Positions 21,501 to 29,300 of a stretch of DNA of 64,000 nt are shown in pieces; position 1 is the stretch's first letter; each line of letters starts with the position of its first letter. The translations under genes and the position numbers were made by a program. The notes below the pieces were generated by a model, which saw only the letters and a list, made by a program, of their open reading frames with translations, had not been told where the DNA came from and did no database searches. Source of the DNA: CAZJYI01 sp964550025 (GTDB lineage: Bacteria; Verrucomicrobiota; Kiritimatiellia; UBA8416; CAYOBW01); assembly GCA_964550025.1 (NCBI GenBank), contig CAZJYI010000040.1, positions 14,028-78,027 of the forward strand, written 5' to 3'.

Positions 21501-23085
21501 GATCATGCACCTCGATCAGGTCGCTTCCGCTGCTCCAGCCGGTGGCCGTTGCGGTCACCGTTGCGAGGGCCGGCAGGTCTTCGACGCCGTCGTTCACGAT
21601 CGTGACGTTAAAGGTGGCCGATGTCTGGCCCACCGGGATCGTCACCGATGTCGGCACCCTCACCTCTGTTTCGTCGGAGGACGCCAGGCTCACGATGACG
21701 GCGGACTCCATGGCGTAGGGAATGCCGACACGGCCGGCGTCCGCCAGAACGCCGTCGCCTTCGCGGGCCTCCCTGGGAACGGACACATCGAACGTGAACA
21801 TCTTGGGCGATGGGCGCAGCGTCGCGTCACCGAGAATGACCATGCCGGCATGCCAGCCGAAATGCTCGTCATCGCCCCACTCTTCCTGGTCCTTGTTGAA
21901 CCAGAAAACGAAGGCGTCGCCGAAGGTCATACCGCGTGACAGCGCATCGTAGTAGTACTCGCAGAAGATCATGCTGCCGGCCTTGGTACTGCCCACGGCA
22001 AGAAGGCCGGAGTCATCGTTGAACGTGACCGTGCTGCCGAGGTTGTCCTCGTGAAGGAAGGTCGATGACGAGCAGATGAAAAGGTTGTAGAACAGCGCGG
22101 GCGGATCAATGTCGCGGTAGTCGCTCGTGCGCACCCAGGGGGTTCCCTCGGACGTCTTGAACTGGTGTCCGTTGGGGCTGCCGTGAGAAAGCACGTGGAT
22201 CTGGTCCCAGCGTTGCGGGAGCTGGTTGTTCAAGTAGTCGGGTACGCTGGTAGTCTCCTTGTCATTCACACGCGTGCAGTTCTCGCTGCCGTAGACCCAG
22301 GCGTGGGCCTCGTGCGAATCATCCCACCACCAGTCGTCGTCCGCGTAAAGCAGCGATGTACGATCCGATGTGAGGCGGAGCTGACGGAAGTCGTGGTTCT
22401 TGTCGAAGTAGTTGTTCAGAATGAGGATCTCGCCGCCGAGAGCGGGAAGGTTGTCCGCTCTCCAGCGGCACATCCAGATATCGAGGTTGCTATGATCCCA
22501 GGTGTCGTACTTGCCGTTCGTGCCCGGGTCGTCGCCGTCGTAGTCGTCCGACCACGTGCCGTCCATATCCATGAAGAAGATGTCGCACGGCCAGCTACTG
22601 CCGCTTCCCGGAGCGTACTCGAAGATCACGTGGGGCAAGTCGCCGATGAACACGGCGCCGTTAAGGGAATCGGGTTCGCCGTAGAGCCCCTGCAGGTAGG
22701 CCTTCAGAGCTTCCGCCGTACCGGAACTGAAGCGATTCACCAGCACGGTGTAACCGTCCGCCACGAGATCCTGCCGGTACCGCGTCAGCTTCACGGAAAT
22801 GGCATTGTAGATTCCGTTCTCCACGACGATGGCCACGCGTCCCCTGTCCCCGGCCGCCAGCGCGGCGGCACGCGGACCACCCTGAGGAGCGACCGCCTCC
22901 ATGCGCAACGGCCCCTTCGCTTTCGGCGCCTCATACACCGGCGGCGGCAACCCATCGGGATCCCGCCATTCCGTCATCATGGGCAGCTCGTCGACCCCGT
23001 CCCCCATGTTCTGCGCCCGAACGCAGTCCTGCCACCCCACACACAGCACACCCGCACACACCAACCACAGCACTACACGTTTCAT
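12586..23085 (-). CDS. Giant protein B: C25 peptidase-like domain plus LamG array
   Basis: The 3,499-residue exported protein starts at the ATG at 23085, giving signal peptide 'MKRVVLWLVCAGVLCVG'; upstream in-frame ATGs lack both ribosome site and signal. Residues about 85-430 resemble the caspase-fold C25 (gingipain) family: 'GAVFIGDLP', acidic 'DIFFMDMDGTW', catalytic-type H301-G302 in 'HVLSHGS', C338 in 'NLFICSSS', then 'GDAFVFWF ... GMVILGDATLRPSP'. A Calx-beta-like domain (445-510) follows. Then come four LamG domains (from about 533, 988, 1428, 1885), three FN3-like linkers, one beta-helix module (2247-2612), an unusual 325-residue region (2628-2952) also found in giant protein D, a fifth LamG (2957), an InlB-B-type repeat (3305), and the shared C-terminal domain ending 'GPFYRLEVELP'. 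Probably a surface or extracellular protein with protease activity. Confidence 0.85.
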   Translation of the reverse strand: MKRVVLWLVCAGVLCVGWQDCVRAQNMGDGVDELPMMTEWRDPDGLPPPVYEAPKAKGPLRMEAVAPQGGPRAAALAAGDRGRVAIVVENGIYNAISVKLTRYRQDLVADGYTVLVNRFSSGTAEALKAYLQGLYGEPDSLNGAVFIGDLPHVIFEYAPGSGSSWPCDIFFMDMDGTWSDDYDGDDPGTNGKYDTWDHSNLDIWMCRWRADNLPALGGEILILNNYFDKNHDFRQLRLTSDRTSLLYADDDWWWDDSHEAHAWVYGSENCTRVNDKETTSVPDYLNNQLPQRWDQIHVLSHGSPNGHQFKTSEGTPWVRTSDYRDIDPPALFYNLFICSSSTFLHEDNLGSTVTFNDDSGLLAVGSTKAGSMIFCEYYYDALSRGMTFGDAFVFWFNKDQEEWGDDEHFGWHAGMVILGDATLRPSPKMFTFDVSVPREAREGDGVLADAGRVGIPYAMESAVIVSLASSDETEVRVPTSVTIPVGQTSATFNVTIVNDGVEDLPALATVTATATGWSSGSDLIEVHDPSFNERGSCLGVDRYHNDWASIAHSASIKPTGALTVEAWAYEEDWTDKYTDNVILSCTQNGGYSLRIDQGGTDRIVGSVRLNGQYYSPAYSVSGMASGWHHFALTCDGRYVRLYVDGELRDSRDAGATYPIDYDPDNSLILGGEAGGGSTPDGSYFNGRIDELRIWQTARTQHQVRDYMHRVVAASTAGLGAYYRFDLARGSTVYDETANDNDGTLHSAVLRDSTTPFSGDMAGLANLRAAWIGMKTPSASGRMAIEDGDIAGLDFVAFAHNAAAETQNTSDKPAAAEWRLNRVWRVDQSAASTVDLSFDVSGWAENFVLLSDADGTFADASLTLGSRSGDSVTFTDIVLQDGYYYTLASVELPGVTTAPVTDIAETTAQSGGEVTSQGGGAVTARGVCWSTMADPTTDDDHMAAGSGLGAFSRTLTGLIPGQPYYLRAYASNVGGTAYGATRQFRTITVPPGKALDFDGNNDYVEIGDHDDLDLTTIYTLECWFQADSFGGLRGLIDKYQTSGANGYLLRLDGTELDFDGRKTSGLGLTAGVWYHAAAVNSSGTRTLYVNGRSVPLSGSGHVVEANTNPLRLASDYSARYFDGSMDEVRIWNTARSEAEVRDCMHKVLEGDESGLVAYYPCDSGVGTALPDASAHGHGGTLKNGPLWIEGTMPCAVDIADRTDIRGFWPATIDSLGSGRLVMGDGDVGGDDYAVFGHDDAAETMNTTDKPVSADWRLNRAWTAETRGEPIADIRFDTTGFTGPFALLVTTNDVFADASVVSGISDGDSFTAPGVPVGQGCAYTLAGVAAPQVTTAPISNVTYYSAWSGGEVTAAGGSAVTSRGLVWSRAENPTLETCEGSVTVGAGTGAFSSGMEVLVDEAVYYVRAFASNSQGTGYGQERSVRTYMAPPGNCLTFDGNNDYVAVPHHEDLKPTNRFTVCVWAYRSSWSPHRAETIVGCTQTGGYSLVLDGDQEYKWLRGYVRVNDKYLQPAVRCEDLAPGWHHFALKYNGEYAYLYIDGKYRNARHDFGNYPVQYDPDNSLVIGAEAGGGTSADGQYFTGKIDEVSIWNVSLSGEQIYDLIHRELSGSEEGLVAYYNMGEKQGSVLPDLTGNGHDGALVNGPNWVESTFPCARIAVDSSDLSAVWSGRTPSDASGRLTLKGVGLSTSQNAVFGHDNQAESTNVVDTPGIVDWRNNRVWRADANAAPVANFTFDTAGFNGPFALLVDDDGVFADATTVSGLTEGDTFSSLGVEIEPGSYFTFGRVDLPVVTTASISNKTHLAAMCGGDVTDVGASAVTTRGIVWDTAGNPSLAAYDGIAEAGSGPGSFAAALTGLAPYTTYYVRAYASNSRGTGYGQRRSLTTGMTPPGYCLDFSGVTTHNQKAGSYGEVRPALRDEVTFEAWVRLDDAARDCKVVCRRSPNAVILGVKDGRLYPEAWDSDGTRYSFTNGLVRAYRWTHLAMTYKRGDALVGYINGEEVGRTDVADLAIRSGLDYIYIAVGPGSFSHYVDGRIDEVRVWHVARTGGDIRDNMHRELTGDEAGLSAYYNFNHTSGDRLDDLTPVGSSYANIYERGGSLVWRVATRPCAAVIADRDNLRAIWSERTNSLSSSILTIRDGAIGSSDSAVVGHNGGAVAIRRSDMPEACMWRLDRTWATEDDGVTNGVLRFDCSDLSAMITHPDKLRLLRDGDGVFADASPIEGVYHDDVFTVSNQSFMVSNHYTLGMLEHGPYYADASRPDDSGDGTSWGTAKRTLQAAVDAAAWGDTVYVADGVYDAGGMVRHGQDFTNRVVIEKDIVVASVNGPEHAFIVGASDNGTNGYAAARCVFMSDGLLAGFTITNGHTQIEGGWGAYQRGGGVFLDGGGTVSNCIISGCSANITGGGVDFQYGGTVVDCTIEGNSAFVGGGGASLHRGALLDRCIVRDNRAIGAGNEDGGGLYFYSGGVARNCLIVGNAAADGGGGVYVRSGATPSLLENCTVADNTGGFGGGVYLNDGTNRNCIIYGNTSTAQQGENLELGDGDPRIEYCCLTPLPAGTGNIDRDPLFVDGEGDTPDYRLRTASPAANSGTNLSWMTTATDLAGQSRVHLGTVDMGAYEGTASAPPVPVGSPHALNITVIQNDTNDTSASVTLTASEVCRDVRLNLMDSSRGDYGVKIGDDPSDDPGRGILITCIRENGRDNGEAAPLNGTRYATSTMFPSGNNGYFAGVEVSPNGGEYNQNVAAAYFPFGEGWICGHATNAVNNGPVTGLNATAGLELGYEFVDNSNGTYTLAIPGVHSRRDGVLLVCGGRNEDNFALSKANANGSWTVCCHDNGYNGWTHERDPVAFAFVPTGMNDVVVGKFDAEGDVILGSGFEVVHTGTGTFELRIPRHLPDTGVLIVSPEGYESHNVDNIVTYEGSNGVWTIQTRDLSDSVTTPGLQNLPADQPVCSFAFFPSPMAAAGNALDFDGTNDHVRVEDSDALDLVTEYTLECWFQVDGFDRVLQGLIDKYHTPSANGYLLRVRDPGELDFDQLWTSGLGLQTGVWYHAAAVNDRGSRSLYVNGEAVPISGSVVPVQANTDPLLLGCDYLADGRFLDGRMDEVRIWNTARTEEEIRDGMHMALRGDESGLVAYYRCDYKGGDTLFDLTDSRLDGTLIDGPTWTGSTVPFADAIAGRSNIRGVWTVLPSSHASSRLSISNAVIAGADYALVGHDDGTDDWQGADCPSGIGSRLTRVWQLEVAGTVDDDIVIDTAGLRIAGNGSGLRLLRDGDGAFADAVAIAGSYAAGTFTVTGQALSNGLYCTLGLLPPCTITASAGAHGAIDPEGAVSVPYGGTTNFSMSPDAYYHVADVTTNGTSVGAVTGYTWSNVTVDGTIHATFAADRAARGTPHWWLAAHGWSNNFDAAETDNPDGDPHNNRQEYIADTDPTDSNDYFSIGGITVASPPVITFESSSNRLYSLQGRSTLITGDWSQITGKTGAGGTDSLSDSNQPPRGPFYRLEVELP

Positions 23086-23179
23086 CGCACCCCCCCACAG
23101 TTTGACCATGCTATGAGCAAAGCACAACCGCACATGTCCGTCAACGGCGAATGGCGGATAGTCTTCCCGTCCCCCGTAC

Positions 23180-23309
23180 AACGGTGCTCCCGCGCCGTTC
23201 TGCCAGAGACAATCGAGGTGCAATCAAGAGAGAAGCAAGGACTTCGTTCCCGGACTCTCGCTCTGCTGCCTCTCCCCTGTCTCCCGGACGGCGCGGAGCA
23301 CCGTCCTAC
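23180..23309. repeat. Hairpin-bearing intergenic repeat, copy 1
   Basis: Sequence 23202-23309 matches 48535-48644 closely, most strongly over the last 30 bp. It ends in the hairpin at 23286-23306 (arms GGACGG/CCGTCC), which begins four bases past the stop of giant gene C. A second, inverted version of the hairpin lies at 23180-23199, so the element is bounded by inverted copies of its own hairpin. There is no T-run, so intrinsic termination is doubtful. Confidence 0.6.
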
Positions 23310-23310
23310 G

Positions 23311-26300
23311 CTACGGCAATTCCACCCACAGCCGGTAGAACGGCCCTCTCGACGGCTGGTTGGTGTCGCTCAGCGAATCGGTCCCTCCGGCGCCCGTCTT
23401 CCCCGTGATCGGTGACCAGTCACTGGTGATCAGCGTGGTGCGGCCTTGAAGGGAGTAGAGGCGGTTCGAGGACGACTCGAACGTTATCACGGCGGGTGAA
23501 GCCACGGACACGCCCGTGATGCGGAAGTAGCTGTTCGGATCGGTCGGATCGGTCTGCGCGATGAACTCCTGGCGGTTGTCGTGCACATCGCCGTCCAGGT
23601 TGCCGGATGCATCGGAAGGGTCGGTCGGATCCAACCCGTAGTCGGCCTCGAACCGGTCGCTCATGGTGTCCCCGTCGCTGTCGCCGGTGTCGCTCAGAAA
23701 CTCGTAGCAACCCATGTCCACGGTGTTGGTGCCGTCCCCGTTTCCGTCGAGGGGACGGGGTCGGCCGTCGAGATCGGTACCGGAACGGATGTAGCTGTTG
23801 TTGGCGGCGTCGATGCAGGGGGAGTCGGGCCGGAGGCGGAAGTTCGAGTATGCGTTGATGAACCGCGGATCGTTCGTCGTGCTGGAATACAGGACCACGC
23901 TCGCGCCATCGATGTTGCTGCCTGTTGCCGCTGAATTGCCGTGGATGATGGAGTTGACACAAGTCGAACCGACCCGGAAGAAAATGCCGCCACCCGAGTC
24001 GCCTGCGTGGTTTCCACTGATCGTGCAGTTCTCGATTGAGGCACTGGGAGCGGTGGAGCGAACGTAAACGCCGGCGCCGTTCTCCGCGCACGAGTTCTCA
24101 GCGACCAAGCAGTTGCGCGCCGTACCCCCGCTCCAGAAGAAGAGTCCCCCGCCGTCGCTGCTCACAGGGGCCTTGTTGTCTCGCACGATGCACCGATCCA
24201 ACAGCGCCCCCGTGTGCAGGCTGACACCGCCGCCCCCGTTGCCAGAGCCCGTCGCAGAGTTGTTCTCAATCACGCAGTCCACCACCACGCCGCCGTAGTG
24301 AAAGTCCACCCCACCGCCGGTGACGTTGGCCGAACAGCCGCGAATCACACAGTTGGACACCGTGCCACCGGCATCCAGGAACACCCCGCCGCCGCGCTGG
24401 TAGGCGCCCCAGCTCCCGGTGATCTGCGTATGCCCATTCGTAATCGTGAAACCCGTCAATAGTCCATCGGAGATCAAGACACACCGCGCCGCGGCCGGGC
24501 CGCTGGTCCCGTTGTCGGATGCGCCAACAATGAACGTGTCCGTCGGGCCATTGACGGACGCGACAACGATGTCCGCTTCGATCACGACGCGGTTCGTAAA
24601 GTCCTGCCCGTGCCGCACCATGCCGCCCGTATCATAGACTCCGTTGGTCACCAGCACCGTGTCGCCGGGCGCTGCGGCGTCCACGGCCTCCTGCATTGTC
24701 GTCGCCGCATTCGCCCAGTTGGTGTAAGGCCAAACCGCCGCGCCGCCGCGGGAGACGTAGTGCACCGGCGAATCGCCTCCGTGCCACAGTCCGCGCACAA
24801 TCGTCACGGTGTCGGAGGCTGTCCGCCCCACGAGGTTGGTGCCCCGTATAGTGATGGCATTGTCGCCCATCGCCAATGTCACATCGGCAATCTGAAATCT
24901 GAAATCTGAAATCTCGAATTCCCCACCCGCCCCCGTGGCGTCATTCGTCCAGACCACCGTGCCGACAAGCCACTCGTTGTTCGTTCCCGCGATCGTGTAG
25001 GTGTCCGTCTCTATGGCAACATCGTATCTGTCACCCGCGGGATCAGTGATGTCGATCACGGGCGCGGGGCGCTCGTACGCGCCCATATCCACCGTGCCGC
25101 CGAGGATGCGCGGATCGCCATCCAGATCGGTGGCCCCGTCCATCCACGCCCGGTTCTCTCCCGCATCGATGCAGGGAGAAGTCCAACCGAGCCGGTAGTC
25201 ACCGCCTCCGACGAACAGCGGGTCGGCATCGATGCAGCCGATGCCGCCGGGAATGCCGTTGGTGGGCGTGGTGCACGTGTACTCGATGGTCGGCGAGTTG
25301 CCGTAGCCCCAGTTGGCGTCGGTCGTGGCGGTGTTGTCATAGACGATGCAATTGCGCACCGCGCCGCCCAGGGCGTAGGCGCCGCCGCCGCGGCTTGCGC
25401 TGTTGGAGACAATTGTGCAGTTCTCCACCACGGCGTTCGACGCCCCCGCTTCAAACACGACCCCGCCACCCTTGTCCTGCGCCGTATTGCCGCTGATCAG
25501 ACAATTGCGCACGGTACCGCCGCTGTAGATCCAAACTCCGCCACCATCTTCGCCCGTACCGTCGCCGGCGTGGTTGCCACGAATCGCGCAGCCGTCCACG
25601 ACCGCACCCACTCTGAGCAGCACGCCGCCACCACCGCTGCCGGAGGTATTGGCCTCAACCGTTGAAGTGGACAGGCTCCCTCCATTCCAGAAGTAGACGC
25701 CTCCGCCGGCGTCGGCACAGGTGTTGGAGTGGATATTGAGGTCGACACCAACCCCGCCGCCGTTGAAGTAGGCCCCGCCGCCATCGTCCACAGCGAAGCA
25801 GTCGGTGATGACGCAGTTGGTCGCCACCCCGCCGCCATCGAACAGCACTCCGCCGCCGTCCATCTCCGGACCGGCTCCGGAACCGCGCGTGTGCCCATTG
25901 GCCAGCGTGAAGCCGGATAGCGTGGCGCCGTCGACGAGGCGTACGCACCGCTTCCCCCGCGGAGGCGCGGTGTTGGCCCTTTCCCACGATGCGCCATTCA
26001 TCAGCGTGCCATCATTCCCGCCAGCCGAGGCATCCGCTTCAATGGTTCCGTCACGCCCATCAAGGCGCCAGTAGCCGGCCAGCCCCGACTCGCTACCACG
26101 CAGACGCCTGTTCATGGCCCCCTTGATCTCCTCCTCCGACCTCGGCACGTTCCAGATGCGCACTTCATCAATCAGCCCATCGAAGTAACGGGGCGATCCA
26201 AGATAGTCGGCGCCAATGGTCACGGGGTCGGAATTGGCCAGAGTCGTGAGCGCCGTACCCGAGAGAGTCTCCTCAACGCCGTTGATGTATAACCGCCGCG

Positions 26301-29300
26301 TGCCATTGTCTTTCACGGCCGCCACGTGGTACCACTGGTTGCTCTGCAGGATGCCGGTCGATGTTGTCATCTGGTCGAAGTTGATCCCCGTATACGGTGC
26401 ATCGCCATGCAGACGAAGCACGTATCCCCTTGTACCGGGAGCGTGGTACTTTCCCACGATCCCACCCAGCCAGTTGAACGAGCGCGGATGGATCCACGCC
26501 TCCAGCGTGTAGTTAGTTACTACGTCCAGCGCCGCATCGTCTTCAATGCGCACGTACTGACTGGACGCCCTGTCCAGGTCAACCGCGGCGGTGTTGCCGT
26601 CGCCAACGATAGTCGTCGTATCCGGGCCGTTGACGCTCCGAAGTGCGACCGGGCGTGTAACGCACACGCGGTTCGTCAGGGCGTAGCCGGGGGCAGCAGC
26701 CCCGCCGCTGTCGTACACACCGTTGGTCACCAGCACGGTATCGTTGCTCGCGGCGGCATCCACCGCAGCCTGAATGGCGTGCGCCGCCGTGGCCCAGTTG
26801 GTGTAAGGCCAGGCCGGCAACGGGCTGTTGGTCCAGACGTAGTGTGTCGGCGACACTCCCGGATCGTAGCTGCGCGCCTCGTAACACCCCATGTCCACCG
26901 CCGCGCCCAGGTACCGCGGGTTCCCGTCCAGGTCGGTCTCGCCGTACGCAGACGCCGTCTCGCCCGCGTCGATACAGGGCGAATCGTATGCCAGGCGGTA
27001 GTTGCCGCCGTCCCTGTCGGCAAACCGCGGATCGTCTGAGATGTTCCCTGTGCCACCGGGCTTCGGGGTGCTGCAACTGTACGAGTATGCCCCATACCGC
27101 CAGTTGTCGCCCGCACCCGAAGCGGAATTGTAGTAGAGGATTGAATTCGTCACCCAGCCACTGTGGACGCCGCCGCCGTAGTCGGCACTGTTGCCGCTCA
27201 CGGTCGCACCGGAAACCCTGCAGTTGTACCCCCCGCCGCCGTAGTTGACCGCACTGTTCCCGGTTACGAGACAGTTGTAGACCCATCCCCGGACAGCGCC
27301 CCCGCCGAACTTCGCGCTGTTGTCGCTCAGCGTACTGTTGTACACCCTGCCCTGGTAGAGTCCGCCGCCATGGTCCGCGCTGTTGTTGCGGATCGTGCAG
27401 CCGTAGACCGTTCCGAAGCAGACGCCGCCTCCACGGTAGTTCGCCGTGTTGTGGGTGATGATGCAGTTGGAGACCACACCGCCATCGACACAGACACCGG
27501 CACCACCACGATCAAAACTGCTATCACCAGTTGCCATCGTATAACCGTTGGAGAGCGTAACCCCGCTCAGAATACCGTCACTCATGAAAACACACCGCAC
27601 GGCCCCGTCACCAACGCCGCCTCCCGGCGCGGACGCACCGACAATGATCGTGGACGCCGGTCCGTTCGCACTCCGGACAACAATGTCCCCGGCAAGCACG
27701 ACCCGGTTCGACAGCGAATACCCGGGCGTCACGTAGGCCGGATCGGATGGGGACGCCCCATACCTTCCGTCGCCGATCAGCACGGTACCGCCCACAGTAT
27801 CCATCGCATCGATGCCTGACTGAATGTTGGTGGCAGCCGTAGCCCACGACTCGTAGGGAGCGACGTGAGCACCGGACGGCGACACGTAGTTCGTGTACCC
27901 CGACACAACCTGGATCGTCACCGTGGCTACCACGCCGCCTGGATTGTCGTCGTTGAATGCGGCGAGCGACACGTCGTACGACCCCGGCAGGCTCCATGCA
28001 CGTTCGACCGCGGGGGAATTGGTCACGTACTCCGCGCCACCTCCACTCGTGGCAATCCGCCACAGTGCATGTGACGCCTTGCCTTGTATACGGGCTTCAA
28101 GAGACAGTTCCTTGTTGACGACAACGCGTGTTGCCTCGGGATCGACCGCGACGGACAGGCTGCCCGTCAGGTTCGTGACTTCGTCGCAACCTATCTCAAC
28201 CGTGCCGGCAACGATCCGCGCATCCCCGTCAATATCCGCATCGCCACTGACGCGCGAGTTGTCCCCGGCATCGATGCAGGGGGAACCGGCGACAAGATGC
28301 GGATTAGCGTAGGAAACCAGCGCCGGCTCGTTGGTGAAGTTGCCGGTGCCGCCCAAGAGAGGGGTGCTGCAATTGTAGTGGCCAAACGAACTGAAGCAGT
28401 TGTTCGCGTTCTTCGCGCGGTTGTAGTAGACAATCGAATTGTAGACATCTGCGCTGCTGACGCCGCCGCCTTCGTTGACGGCGCGGTTGTCGACAATGGT
28501 GCAGTTGTGGATGTTGCCATCATAGGCGCCCCCGCCACTATACGCCCGGTTCGCGAAGACGTGGGAATTGTAGACCGTGGACTCGTGGGTGCCGCCGCCC
28601 TGGTTGGAGGCCCTGTTGCCCGCGATGGTGCAGCCGTAGATCGTGCCCGCATGGGCGCCGCCACCGTCACGCGCGCTGTTGTCACGGATCGTGGAGCCGT
28701 GGATCGAACTCTCGTACGCGCCGCCGCCATCGCTCCCGGCCGTGTTCCCGATGATCGTGGACGCATACACCGTGCTCTCGTACACGCCGCCGCCAGTATA
28801 CTCGCTGGTGTTGCCGCTCACCGTGGAGTTGTGGATCCTGCCCCGCCGCATGCCGCCGCCATAGCGCGCACTGTTGTTGCTGACGATGCAGTTGGTGATG
28901 ACGGGCGAGGCCCCTGAGCAGTAGACACCGCCGCCGTAGCTGGTGCCGGCGCTGCCTCCGCTGAGCGTGAGCCCATTGACAACGCAGGAGCTGTTGCCGA
29001 GATTGAAGCACCTGACTGCGCCGTCGCCGTCGACGATCGTGTTGGTCGGTCCGTTGACGCTCGACAGCGTAATGGACCGGGTCACGGCGATCTCTGCCGA
29101 CAGGACGTACGTGCCGTTGGTCACCAGCACCGTGCTGCCGTCCGATGCTATGTCCACCGCATCCCGGATCGTGTGGGCGGCCGTGGCCCAGTTGGTGTAG
29201 GGATAAGCCGGCGACGGGCTGTTGGTCCAGACATAGTGAGGGGACGCATGCGGACCGTACTCGGTGAGCCGCGTGATCGTCACGCTGTCGCCATCCGAGT

